Below, one piece after another: positions 26,162 to 34,518 of a DNA stretch of 64,000 nucleotides (position 1 is the stretch's first letter; every line of letters begins with the position of its first letter). Below the pieces are notes generated by a model. It did no database searches, was not told where the DNA came from, and worked only from the letters and a program-made list of their open reading frames with translations. The stretch lies in NCBI RefSeq assembly GCF_032461945.1, contig NZ_JAWCUD010000007.1, positions 62,001-126,000 of the forward strand, in the 5' to 3' direction. The translations under genes and the position numbers were made by a program. This stretch comes from Paenibacillus_E violae (GTDB taxonomy: Bacteria; Bacillota; Bacilli; Paenibacillales; NBRC-103111).

Positions 26162-27595
26162 ATGAACGCTTATGATTTGATCGTAGTCGGTGCAGGACCT
26201 GCCGGTATTTTCGCCTGTTATGAAATGACACTGCTTCGCCCTGACGCTAAAGTATTGCTCGTCGACAAAGGCCATGATATTTACCATCGCAGTTGTCCGA
26301 TTCTGGAAAGCAAAATCAAGCTGTGCCCTCCACCTGCCGGTAAAAAGGAGTTCTCAGGCTGTCTGCCTGCATGTTCCATTACGGCCGGCTTCGGAGGTGC
26401 TGGCGCTTATAGTGACGGCAAGTTCAACATCACCACGGAATTCGGCGGTTGGATGACCGATATATTGGCTCCTAGCCAAGTCATTGATTTGATTCGATAT
26501 GTAGATCGGATTAATCTAGAGCATGGTGCAACCGAGAACATCACAGACCCGACGACCGAAGCTGTGAAAAACATTGAGCAGCGCTCATACGCGGCTGGAC
26601 TTAAGCTGCTTCGCGCACAGGTCAGGCATCTAGGCACCGAACAGAACTTAATGATTCTAAAATCCATTTACGAATATTTGAAAACACGAATCGACATGCA
26701 GTTCAAAGCTGAAGTCGACGACATCATCACGATGAAACGCGAGGACAAACATATCATTCAGGGCATACGGCTGAAAGATGGCACCGAGATCCACAGCGAT
26801 CATGTGATGCTAGCTCCCGGACGCGACGGTTCCGCATGGTTAACGCAAGTTTTAAAGAAGCGCCGTTTGAAAATGTACAACAACCAAGTCGATGTTGGCG
26901 TCCGCGTGGAAACATCGGATGTCGTGATGCGCGAAATTAACGAGCATTTGTATGAAGGGAAATTCATCTACAATACCTCTGTGGGCACGCGGGTTCGCAC
27001 CTTCTGCAGCAATCCTTCCGGCCATGTTGTTGTCGAGAATCATAGCGGCGTTATGGCCGCGAACGGGCACTCCTACAAGGATCCGGCCCTCGGCTCCAAT
27101 AATACGAACTTCGCCCTGCTCGTTTCCCACAAATTTACCGAGCCGTTCGATAAGCCGAACGAATATGCGCGGGAAATTTGCAAACATGCGAACGATCTTT
27201 CCAGCGGCGGCGTTATCGTTCAGAAATTCGGAGACATCATGCGAGGACGACGCTCTACAGCAGATCGTATTCGCGAGGGCTTTCTTGAACCAACGTTGGC
27301 TGAAGCTGTTCCTGGTGATCTAGGTCTCGTGCTGCCTTACAATACTATGAAAAGCTTAATTGAAATGATCCACGCTCTTGAAAAAGTAACCCCGGGGATT
27401 GCGGCTGAACATACGCTCTTCTACGGTGTTGAAGCGAAATTTTATTCCGCTCGTCCTAAGCTCAGCGAAAGCTTCGAAACCGAGATCAAAGGCCTGTTCT
27501 GCGGCGGTGACGGTGCAGGAATTACAAGAGGTTTAGCCCAGGCTGGAGCTGCTGGCGTATGGGTGGCTCGCAACGTGCTTGAGCGAATGAAATAA
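26162..27595 (+). CDS. FAD-dependent oxidoreductase under riboswitch control
   Basis: The 477-residue protein begins MNAYDLIVVGAGPAGIFACY, a dinucleotide-binding Rossmann loop, and ends with LFCGGDGAGITRGLAQAGAAG, the second FAD motif of the family of uncharacterised FAD-dependent dehydrogenases. Cysteines occur in SCPI, LCPPPAG and SGCLPACS, and an iron-sulfur or redox role for them cannot be excluded. The ATG at 26162 has AGAGGAG upstream; a longer frame from 26126 would start inside the terminator. It appears monocistronic, between the riboswitch and a strong terminator. The reaction is unknown; the leader ties it to purine state. Confidence 0.87.
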   Translation: MNAYDLIVVGAGPAGIFACYEMTLLRPDAKVLLVDKGHDIYHRSCPILESKIKLCPPPAGKKEFSGCLPACSITAGFGGAGAYSDGKFNITTEFGGWMTDILAPSQVIDLIRYVDRINLEHGATENITDPTTEAVKNIEQRSYAAGLKLLRAQVRHLGTEQNLMILKSIYEYLKTRIDMQFKAEVDDIITMKREDKHIIQGIRLKDGTEIHSDHVMLAPGRDGSAWLTQVLKKRRLKMYNNQVDVGVRVETSDVVMREINEHLYEGKFIYNTSVGTRVRTFCSNPSGHVVVENHSGVMAANGHSYKDPALGSNNTNFALLVSHKFTEPFDKPNEYAREICKHANDLSSGGVIVQKFGDIMRGRRSTADRIREGFLEPTLAEAVPGDLGLVLPYNTMKSLIEMIHALEKVTPGIAAEHTLFYGVEAKFYSARPKLSESFETEIKGLFCGGDGAGITRGLAQAGAAGVWVARNVLERMK

Positions 27596-27635
27596 GTATT
27601 AATGTTGTTAAATATTTCCTAGGAAATACATGGTC

Positions 27636-27673
27636 ACGGATCTCCTTTTTTTTAATAAAGGAGGTCCGTTTTT
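27636..27673 (+). terminator. Terminator of the FAD oxidoreductase gene
   Basis: ACGGATCTCCTTT pairs with AAAGGAGGTCCGT (one wobble), followed by TTTTT, 40 bp after the stop codon. Confidence 0.85.
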
Positions 27674-27709
27674 ACATGAAAAACACTTTTAAAATCTAAA
27701 TAAATGCGG

Positions 27710-27744
27710 TATAATGAGAACGTTCTCAATTGTAAGCGTTATCA
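27710..27744 (+). promoter_or_regulatory. Promoter, palindromic operator and cre site of the LytTR gene
   Basis: TATAAT at 27710-27715 overlaps by one base the perfect palindrome TGAGAACGTTCTCA (27715-27728), which covers the start point. Three bases further, TGTAAGCGTTATCA (27731-27744) is a full match to the CcpA cre consensus. The -35 region is poor (TTTTAA). Confidence 0.7.
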
Positions 27745-27764
27745 TTTTAAAGGGGGAATCTAAA

Positions 27765-28115
27765 ATGACTGTAGCGCTCGAAACAAGAAACAGCTATGAA
27801 AATTTCGTACTGGAGAAAGATATTATGTATTTCCGGGTCGGAGAGCATGGGCTGGTCTCTTTTCATGGGAAAAATTTTCACATTAAAAAACGGATGTCCA
27901 CAGAGCAGATCATAGAGATTACAACGGGCAGCGCTTTTTTCAAGGTGAATACAGATTGTTATGTGAACACGCATAAAATTGTTCAAATTCAAGATGGCAA
28001 AGTATTTTTTGAGGTCAAAGGTGCTGACTCCAAATTCACCTCGGTCACCAAACTTCGCCAATACCGCTTGAAAGAGATCGTGCAGCAGCACAAAACGGAA
28101 GCAGCGAAGAAGTAA
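27765..28115 (+). CDS. Stand-alone LytTR DNA-binding domain protein
   Basis: At 116 residues it is little more than a LytTR domain: DIMYFRVGEHGLVSFHG, FFKVNTDCYVNTHKIVQIQ (like the FxRxHxSxLVN element) and KLRQYRLKEIVQQH. There is no receiver domain or membrane segment, so activity is set by expression or by a partner. AAAGGGGGA lies 6 bases before the ATG. The upstream cre site suggests catabolite repression. The target genes are not apparent. Confidence 0.82.
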   Translation: MTVALETRNSYENFVLEKDIMYFRVGEHGLVSFHGKNFHIKKRMSTEQIIEITTGSAFFKVNTDCYVNTHKIVQIQDGKVFFEVKGADSKFTSVTKLRQYRLKEIVQQHKTEAAKK

Positions 28116-28138
28116 TCACCGCTTGTCACCGCAAAAAG

Positions 28139-28180
28139 GCTTAGTTAGATCCATGTTGGGGATCTGGCTAAGCTTTTTTT
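28139..28180 (+). terminator. Terminator of the LytTR gene
   Basis: GCTTAG..AGATCC pairs with GGGATCT..CTAAGC, followed by seven T. Confidence 0.85.
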
Positions 28181-28514
28181 GTTTATCGGGATGTCCAGGC
28201 GTTGCCGACACCAACACACATCACCAAACTGCGATTGCAACAGCGTTCTATGTTGTAATTTGTGCAACCATTTCGCTGTAATTGCACCTTAGCACGCCTC
28301 TATATTGTACTTTATGCAATCATTTAAGCACGAAACAGCCTACATCTCACCTTTTCGCAACAAATGGTTGTACTTTGTGCAACGTAGGACCGTTTTCGGG
28401 GTCAGACCCTGCCATTATGTTGTATAAAATGCAACGTAGGCCTTCGATTTCGACTTGGTCGCTCAGTTGCACCTTCGTCGTCCACTTAAGTCGAGCACGC
28501 TTGTCCAGGTAGTG
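28181..28514. repeat. Intergenic block with four TTGTA-N5-TGCAA motifs
   Basis: No gene is visible. Four variants of a 15-base motif occur at 28253, 28305, 28368 and 28420: TTGTAATTTGTGCAA, TTGTACTTTATGCAA, TTGTACTTTGTGCAA and TTGTATAAAATGCAA. Spacing is 52, 63 and 52 bp. Partial copies (ATTGCACC, GTTGCACC) flank them. Confidence 0.65.
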
Positions 28515-28543
28515 CAAAAAAGCCAGCGATGAAATCGCTGACT
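28515..28543 (-). terminator. Terminator of the hypothetical gene at 28560
   Basis: Read leftward, AGTCAGCGAT and ATCGCTGGCT form a ten-pair stem with a three-base loop followed by TTTTT. Confidence 0.8.
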
Positions 28544-28559
28544 TCTTTATGTGGTCCTG

Positions 28560-28970
28560 CTATGAGGTTTGGGCGAGTGTCTCTTGTTGATGTTCACGAA
28601 TCAAAAATCGTATGTATTCTACGGTCGTATCTTTTACCTTCTTGGCTTCTTCCAAAGTAGCAAAGCTGTACTCCGCGTAATCTGTACTTCCGTATTTCTT
28701 CAGCTCTTCATAATTCATCCCTAGTGTGGAAAAGTTATGAACCAGTTCATATGGTGTCTTAGCATCCACATTTTGCACGAAAATGTCCTTGGAGAAAAAA
28801 GAGCCTTGTTTCTCTACTTTGAAGATGACACGAAAAGGCCTGTCCTTATCCGACACGAAGCACTTGATAACCACGTCAATCTCCATCGTTTTATAATCCA
28901 CAGCGTTTGCAGGATCTTGCTTTGGCATATGTTTAGGTGAATACATCCATTTTTTCAAAAACCCTAGCAC
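28560..28970 (-). CDS. Hypothetical protein
   Basis: I do not recognise this 136-residue soluble protein. The start is GTG at 28970 with GGGAGG 7 bases upstream; the longer frame to 29072 lacks a site. It has a short basic N-terminus (VLGFLKKWMYSPKHMPKQ), a central beta-rich stretch, and a C-terminal helix rich in Glu and Lys (LEEAKKVKDTTVEYIRFLIRE). It is downstream of an MFS gene on the same strand with its own ribosome site and ends in a terminator. Confidence 0.65.
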   Translation of the reverse strand: MLGFLKKWMYSPKHMPKQDPANAVDYKTMEIDVVIKCFVSDKDRPFRVIFKVEKQGSFFSKDIFVQNVDAKTPYELVHNFSTLGMNYEELKKYGSTDYAEYSFATLEEAKKVKDTTVEYIRFLIREHQQETLAQTS

Positions 28971-29058
28971 AAGATTACCTCCCCAATAACGACATGAATA
29001 TAACTCATATTGTAATGGAAACGCTTCTAATTGACAATCCAAAATTTGGATAAAACGA

Positions 29059-30315
29059 TTAAATGGCCTCAAGTGATTTTTTTTCGCCTGTTTTTCGAAA
29101 TTTCCAGATAATAATTAAGCATAAAATACCCGTTAGTAACCCGCATACGACAAAAGCCCCATTCGCCCCAAAACGATCTGCGACATATCCGGCAAATAAG
29201 CTGCCAAACGGTGTAGAACCGGCAAATACGAGCGCATAAACACTCATAACCCGCGCGCGATACTCCTCTTTGGCATTCATTTGAAGATTGGAATTGCTAT
29301 TCGTAGCGAACATAATATTGAAAAATCCCGTTAAAGCCAGCACTCCCCCACACAACCAAACAGACGTACTAAGCCCATTTAGAATCAGGCAGCTGGCAAC
29401 CACTAGGCTTGCGATCATGCTTATTTTAAGTCTTGGACCCTTTTTACTGCGAAATGACATCGTCAGCGCCCCTGCAAAAGAACCGATTCCAAGGCAAGAC
29501 ATCAAGGTACCGTATGTGGTCTCTCCTAATTGCAATACATTTCTCGTAAAAACTGGAATGAGGATATTAAAGTTAAAAGCTAAAGTCCCAATCACCGTCA
29601 CGAGCAGGACCGTCTGAGCTAACACTGGATCTCTTGCAATATAGACGATACCGTCCTTAATCTCCTTAAAAACACCCTCTCGCGAGGTTTTCTTTCGAAC
29701 ATAAGGCGCTGTTTGAATCTGGAGTATGCCATACAAGACAGCTATAAAGCTGACTCCGTTAAGCAAGAAGCACCAGCCTGCCCCAAGCCAAGCCATCATT
29801 ACTGCACCAATGGAAGGTCCAACAATCCTGGCCATATTGAACGTAGTGGAATTGAGCGCAATGGCATTCATCAGATCTTCTTTTCCAACAATTTCAATAT
29901 TAAAAGCCTGCCTGGTCGGCATATCGAGCGTGTTATTAAGCCCCAGCAAAAGCGCGAGTACAATAATAAACTCGTACCTCACTGTATGCGTCAACACAAG
30001 CGTTGCCAACGTAAAAGCAAGAATCATGGAAACCGTCTGCGTGACCAAAAGGATGTTCTTCTTTGGAAATTTATCTACGATAATGCCCGCAAATAGCGAA
30101 AATAAAAGGATCGGTAAAAATTGACAAGCCGTGACCATGCCAAGCTTTAGCGGCGAACCTGTCAGTGTAAGAACGAGCCATGATTGCCCGATATTTTGCA
30201 TCCATGTCCCGATGAGCGATACACATTGCCCTGTCCAAAGATAGCGATAATTCCGATGAGTTAAAGCATGGAAATGTCGATCAATAAAAACCGAACCTGC
30301 TGCCCTCACATTCAT
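29059..30315 (-). CDS. MFS transporter (EntS/macrolide-efflux type)
   Basis: The 418-residue membrane protein has twelve predicted helices. The start FHALTHRNYRYLWTGQCVSLIGTWMQ and GIIVDKFPKKNILLVTQ (loop 2-3 motif) match the DHA3-like drug-efflux and EntS group. It starts 6 bp after the MarR stop, so the regulator and exporter are one transcription unit. Export of an antimicrobial compound is the likely role. Confidence 0.88.
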   Translation of the reverse strand: MNVRAAGSVFIDRHFHALTHRNYRYLWTGQCVSLIGTWMQNIGQSWLVLTLTGSPLKLGMVTACQFLPILLFSLFAGIIVDKFPKKNILLVTQTVSMILAFTLATLVLTHTVRYEFIIVLALLLGLNNTLDMPTRQAFNIEIVGKEDLMNAIALNSTTFNMARIVGPSIGAVMMAWLGAGWCFLLNGVSFIAVLYGILQIQTAPYVRKKTSREGVFKEIKDGIVYIARDPVLAQTVLLVTVIGTLAFNFNILIPVFTRNVLQLGETTYGTLMSCLGIGSFAGALTMSFRSKKGPRLKISMIASLVVASCLILNGLSTSVWLCGGVLALTGFFNIMFATNSNSNLQMNAKEEYRARVMSVYALVFAGSTPFGSLFAGYVADRFGANGAFVVCGLLTGILCLIIIWKFRKTGEKKSLEAI

Positions 30316-30321
30316 GCTAAT

Positions 30322-30762
30322 CTACCCCTCCTCTGCAAATCTAGCTGCATTATTGCCCATTTTCTCCAAAATGGTTAAAGCCAATTGCTTCTCTTCTTCC
30401 GACAGACCATCGGTCAAACGCTCCCGCCAATTCGTTAACACTTTACGCACATCTTCCTTGATCAGAAGCGCCTTTTCAGTCAGATGAACCTCGTTGCATC
30501 TCTTATCCTTTTCGCTGACCGTGCGCGTTATGTAGCCTTGCTCTTCGAGTTTTTTCAGTGCTTTTGCCGTCGTACCTTTATCGATCTTCAAGTAATCCGC
30601 CAGTTCTTCTTGCGTGAGGCCATCTTCCTTATAGAGCGCGTTGAGAAAAATATGCTGCCCCTTGCCGATATCGTACGCTTTCAGATGCTCACCAATATAC
30701 ATTTGTCCATACCGGTATAACAGTGAGATCCACCTTGGGATGGTGTTTCGGGCATCAATCAT
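30322..30762 (-). CDS. MarR family transcriptional regulator
   Basis: The 146-residue protein has the MarR winged helix GLTQEELADYLKIDKGTTAKAL with wing ISEKDKR-like VSEKDKRCNEV. The ATG at 30762 has AGGAG 8 bases upstream; the frame extends to 30861 but would read through the promoter. Its gene precedes the MFS exporter, and an inverted repeat covers its -35 box, so autorepression relieved by a ligand is likely. Confidence 0.92.
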   Translation of the reverse strand: MIDARNTIPRWISLLYRYGQMYIGEHLKAYDIGKGQHIFLNALYKEDGLTQEELADYLKIDKGTTAKALKKLEEQGYITRTVSEKDKRCNEVHLTEKALLIKEDVRKVLTNWRERLTDGLSEEEKQLALTILEKMGNNAARFAEEG

Positions 30763-30828
30763 AATTCTTTCTCCTTCCTTCCTGCAAAATGGTGGGACTG
30801 ACCGAATCGTTGCACTTGCCACTAGTTT

Positions 30829-30858
30829 ATCATACGCGCGATTAGTTGCATGCGCAAC
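30829..30858 (-). promoter_or_regulatory. Promoter and MarR-type operator
   Basis: On the minus strand TTGCGC (30857-30852) and TATGAT (30834-30829) are 17 bp apart. GTTGC-N4-GCAAC (30845-30858) overlaps the -35 box; GTTGC half-sites in inverted orientation suit MarR dimers. Confidence 0.6.
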
Positions 30859-30872
30859 CAATTTTCCGGATA

Positions 30873-30896
30873 AAACAGCCCCTTTTTAGGGGGGCT
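30873..30896 (-). terminator. Terminator of the MATE gene
   Basis: Read leftward, AGCCCC and GGGGCT pair around an eight-base loop and are followed by GTTTTA. It ends 25 bp after the MATE stop codon. Confidence 0.7.
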
Positions 30897-30920
30897 TGTC
30901 TTGTCAGGTCAGGTTTTTGC

Positions 30921-32279
30921 TCAAAAATGAGAAGTCATTGCGCTTGTAGAAACAGCTGCTTTCGGCAGCTTTTTGCGAGCCATCCAGCGCCGCTGGACAA
31001 GAAATCCGCGAATCGCTTCATCACAAATCATAGCCACATAAACGCCGTGGAGCAGCCAACCGAATTTTAGACCAAATACGTACGTGCCTCCAACCGCAAA
31101 AATCCACATGACACCAATACTCACATACATGACAAATTTGGTGTCACCGACGGCGTTAAGCGCATTATTGAGCGGCATATTCCACATTTTGAGCGGCTGC
31201 AGAATCAAATTCATGGCCATGACGCCAACGACAATGGAGATAATTTGGTTATTTTCAGTAAATGCCCCTACGATATGTTTGCCTAATAAAAATAACAAGA
31301 GCGTATTGGCAACCACGACCACTTCGCCCCAGAATAACGCTTTATAGAGGCTGCGATACGCTTTCTCCATCTGTCCCGCACCGAATAAATGCGCCACCTG
31401 AATTTGGACCGCCATCGCAAAGGACCAGCCTGCCAGGAAAGAGAACGACTCCATCGTATTTAGATAGGTTCTAGCCGTAAGCTGCTCTGCACCCATCGTA
31501 GCAACCATCGAAAAAAGGACGACCTGGGACAAGGTCCATGAAGCCGAGCTAATGGCCATTGGCAGGCCAACTTTCGCCACCTCTTTCAGTAGTCCCTTGT
31601 GGAATACTCGCAGGTCACTCCAAGTGATAAGTGTGGTGAAGGTTTTGCGGAAAATATAAAAAAGCACGACCAACGCGATGACACGACTACCCACCGTTGA
31701 AAGGGAAACACCAAAAAGCCCCCATTTCGGCAAGCCCAACGCGCCAAAAATAAACACATAATTGCCGATAATATGGATGATGTTCATACCAATAGCAACT
31801 AGCATGGTGCCTTTCGTATTGCCTGTGCTGCGAATAATTGTGCTTAAAGTTAAAACAGCTGCCATGACGATCGTTCCGCTGCCTACAATTTGAATATACT
31901 GCCGCGTCATCTCATAAAGGGAGGCCGGGACATGCAGGAAATAAACGAACAAATCCACACCAAAATAAAGCAGCAGAGAAACAACAACGCCCAAACCCAG
32001 CGTTAATGTAAAAGCCATTGAAGCTACTTTCCGCGCTTCTTCCTCTTTGCTTGCTCCGAGTTTCTGGGAGATGACAATGCCCGCTCCGCTGGATATAAGG
32101 ACGAATAACATAATGACCGCTTGGAAAAATTGATTGCTGATCCCAACGACAGCTACTGCATCGTCCGAAATCCGGCTCACCATCAGCGTGTCCGCCGTGC
32201 CGATCATAAATTGCAGAAATAATTCAATCATTATCGGCCATACAAGCCCGAATAACGTCATTTTCTTTGCGGTTTCCAT
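30921..32279 (-). CDS. MATE family multidrug exporter
   Basis: This 452-residue protein has twelve predicted helices in two halves. The first half opens with LFGLVWPIMIELFLQFMIG and ADTLMVSRISDDAVAVVGIS, typical of MATE cation antiporters. AGGA precedes the ATG. It has its own terminator and is preceded by a repeat-rich intergenic region. Confidence 0.92.
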   Translation of the reverse strand: METAKKMTLFGLVWPIMIELFLQFMIGTADTLMVSRISDDAVAVVGISNQFFQAVIMLFVLISSGAGIVISQKLGASKEEEARKVASMAFTLTLGLGVVVSLLLYFGVDLFVYFLHVPASLYEMTRQYIQIVGSGTIVMAAVLTLSTIIRSTGNTKGTMLVAIGMNIIHIIGNYVFIFGALGLPKWGLFGVSLSTVGSRVIALVVLFYIFRKTFTTLITWSDLRVFHKGLLKEVAKVGLPMAISSASWTLSQVVLFSMVATMGAEQLTARTYLNTMESFSFLAGWSFAMAVQIQVAHLFGAGQMEKAYRSLYKALFWGEVVVVANTLLLFLLGKHIVGAFTENNQIISIVVGVMAMNLILQPLKMWNMPLNNALNAVGDTKFVMYVSIGVMWIFAVGGTYVFGLKFGWLLHGVYVAMICDEAIRGFLVQRRWMARKKLPKAAVSTSAMTSHF

Positions 32280-32658
32280 GTTGGTTTCCTGTTCTTAATC
32301 TTATTGTGTACACGCGTTCACCATGTACATACAATGATCTATTTTAACAACACTTCTTCAGAAGTCAATGCTTTTTCCTGCACAACTGCCGCGATGTCTA
32401 GGGCCGAGCTGAGGAAGCAGCCTGCATACGCGCTAACGGACTCACGTGCCTCTATTCGGTAAAATAGAGCCCTTTTAAAAATCTAACGGACACAGCAGCC
32501 GCTATTCACCTTTGTGGCAGGGTTTTCCGCTGCTTTAAGGTGCAATAACGCTTCTGGTGTCCGTTAGCTCAACAATCAGACTATTTTATTGGAAATAGCG
32601 CCTGTGGGGTCCGTTACAACTTGGGGGTGGCTCGTTTCTTTGCCTAGAAGCTCAACCC
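32280..32658. repeat. Intergenic block of TAACGGAC hairpin repeats
   Basis: No gene is visible. The core is an 85-base imperfect hairpin (32483-32567) with perfect ends CTAACGGACAC/GTGTCCGTTAG and inner arms CACCTT/AAGGTG and CTATT/AATA-like pieces. A second unit at about 32430-32475 has CTAACGGACTC and CTCTATT/AATAGAG. A third, partial unit ends at about 32617 with GGTCCGTTA. Confidence 0.7.
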
Positions 32659-33744
32659 TTAAAGGAACTTCACGCAAACCGGCCGCGATACCACCGCGGT
32701 GTGCCCGGTTTCCTGCAGCATCCCCGACTCCGCGTCCACGCGGAAAACCGTGATGCTGTCCGAGCCCTGATTCGCCGCAAGCAGGAAGTCTCCCTGCGGC
32801 GTCAGGGCAAAGTTCCGCGGCGTCCGCCCCAGCGTCGCCTGCCAACCCACGACGGACAGCGTGCCGCTTGGTCCGTCCACCGCATAAACCGCGATACTGT
32901 CGTGTCCGCGGTTTGAGGCATACACATGCCGGCCATCTCTGGAGAGATGGATGTCCGCGCATGTGTTTTCGCCGCTGAAGCCTTCCGGCAGCGTCGAAAT
33001 GCTTTGCAGCGCGGTCAGCGTTGCCGCGCTCGCATCATAAGCCAGCACAGTGACTGTGCTGTCCAGCTCATTAATCGCGTACACGAACCGGCTGTCCGCG
33101 CTGTACACCAAATGCCGCGGGCCTGCGCCCGGCTTCACCGCTGTTTCACCATGCGGGTGAAGGAGGCCGCCCTCAGCGTCAACGCGGCTCACGATCAGCC
33201 GATCAAGGCCCAGATCAGCGGAAATCGCATACCGATTGTCTGGCGCCAGCACAATCGAGTGCGCATGCGGACGCTCCTGGCGATCCGTTCGCGGCCCTAA
33301 AGTACCTTCATGCTTGACCAACTGCGTAGGCTCGCTCAGCCTTCCCCCCTTCTCAATCTGATAAGAAGTCACACTTCCGCTTGAATAATTGGCCACAAAC
33401 ACGGCGCTGTTCGTCTGATCCACGCTAATATAACAAGGAGCAGTGCCGCCTGTAGGCTGCTGGTTCAATTTCGTCAGCTTCCATGTTCCAGCTTCGATCG
33501 CATATGCCGCGGCTGATCCTCCAAATCCGCCCAGATAAGTATCTGTCTCACTGACCGCGTATAAGACAGACCGATCCTCATTCAGCGCAAGGAACGACGC
33601 GTTAGGCAGATCGTCATACTCATCTAAAAGTGTGATTTCTCCGTTTTGCAGGTCCAGCCTAAATAACGTAATCCCCGTCTTATATTCTTCGTTCGTATAG
33701 GAACCTACATAACCAAACAATTCTTTCCGTCCTTCACCTGACAT
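32659..33744 (-). CDS. Lactonase family protein (6-phosphogluconolactonase YkgB/Pgl type)
   Basis: The 361-residue protein is a seven-bladed propeller, shown by recurring blade motifs: GYVGSYTNEEYKTGI at the N-terminus, NASFLALNEDRSVLYAVSE, GTAPCYISVDQTNSAVFVANY, AGPRHLVYSADSRFVYAINE, CADIHLSRDGRHVYASNRGHDS and GRTPRNFALTPQGDFLLAANQ. Homologs hydrolyse 6-phosphogluconolactone or other sugar lactones. ATG at 33744 is 10 bases after GGAGG; TTG at 33750 is an alternative. The 3' half is clearly richer in G+C than the 5' half. Confidence 0.9.
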   Translation of the reverse strand: MSGEGRKELFGYVGSYTNEEYKTGITLFRLDLQNGEITLLDEYDDLPNASFLALNEDRSVLYAVSETDTYLGGFGGSAAAYAIEAGTWKLTKLNQQPTGGTAPCYISVDQTNSAVFVANYSSGSVTSYQIEKGGRLSEPTQLVKHEGTLGPRTDRQERPHAHSIVLAPDNRYAISADLGLDRLIVSRVDAEGGLLHPHGETAVKPGAGPRHLVYSADSRFVYAINELDSTVTVLAYDASAATLTALQSISTLPEGFSGENTCADIHLSRDGRHVYASNRGHDSIAVYAVDGPSGTLSVVGWQATLGRTPRNFALTPQGDFLLAANQGSDSITVFRVDAESGMLQETGHTAVVSRPVCVKFL

Positions 33745-33813
33745 CAGCAATCAGCCTCCACAATTGCAAAATAAAAAACGCGGTATCCAACAACTACCGT
33801 CCTGCTCTTTCAT

Positions 33814-33856
33814 CTTTCATCTTTCATCTTTCATCTTTCATCTTTCATCATTCATC
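33814..33856. repeat. TTTCATC heptanucleotide tandem repeat
   Basis: About six copies of TTTCATC, the last ones imperfect, extend into the stop codon region of the YjdF-like gene. Copy-number change by slippage would alter the protein's C-terminus only slightly. Confidence 0.8.
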
Positions 33857-34494
33857 TTCACTACTCTACGCCTCAGCGCAGCCGTCACCACCATCGCAAT
33901 GACAGCCCCATAGAGCGCTAACTCCATGTCGTGATGCGTATCCCACGGATCACCTTGCGTTCCAAGAAATAACGTACCAATTTCCGGGGCAACAAGCAAA
34001 GCTACCCACATTTCTATAAGCTCATAAAAGGCTCCTAGCGCCAATATCGTAACGCAGGTCATCACATAAAGCCATTTACGGCTTAGCTGCGTCCATGTAC
34101 TCAAAGCTTCCCTTAACGGGTAAGCCAGCAGCAGCCCAAAACTGAAGTGCACCAAGCGATCATAATTATCGCGTTCCGAATGCAAGATCAGCTTCAACCA
34201 CACATCCACGATATTTTCGTTATATGAATAATGAGCCCCTACGGTATGCAGCGCCAAGAACAAACCAATTAACGCATAAGACAAATTGGAAAATGTAATT
34301 AGCTTATAAATGCTGATGAGGACAATAAGCGCTGCCCAAATCAAAAGATTTTCCAATACCCAATCAAATCTGCTGTAAGGAGCAATCGCCATCCAGATCC
34401 ACAATCCTGCATAAATGACAATCATCGCGTGTAATGGCCAATTCGAAATAAAGTTTCTTGTAGATTTCCGCGCAATATTTCCCTTCTCTTTCAT
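33838..34494 (-). CDS. DUF2238 (YjdF-like) membrane protein
   Basis: The 218-residue protein has six predicted helices. The conserved polar segments HSERDNYDRLVHFSFGLLLAYPLREAL, FYELIEMWVALLV and QGDPWDTHHDM carry the acidic and His residues typical of the DUF2238 family, whose function is unknown. The ATG at 34494 follows AGGGGG. Two TACTAAGTTTA direct repeats lie upstream. Confidence 0.83.
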   Translation of the reverse strand: MKEKGNIARKSTRNFISNWPLHAMIVIYAGLWIWMAIAPYSRFDWVLENLLIWAALIVLISIYKLITFSNLSYALIGLFLALHTVGAHYSYNENIVDVWLKLILHSERDNYDRLVHFSFGLLLAYPLREALSTWTQLSRKWLYVMTCVTILALGAFYELIEMWVALLVAPEIGTLFLGTQGDPWDTHHDMELALYGAVIAMVVTAALRRRVVKMNDER

Positions 34495-34518
34495 GGCAGA
34501 GCCCCCTAATTTAGCTTT

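Noticed and set aside
28253..28434. Considered as a CRISPR array.
   Set aside because: Elements are too short and unequal, spacing varies (52, 63, 52 bp), and there are no cas genes.
33814..33856. TTTCATC tract as a phase-variation switch.
   Set aside because: It lies at and beyond the stop codon, so length change would not switch the protein on or off.
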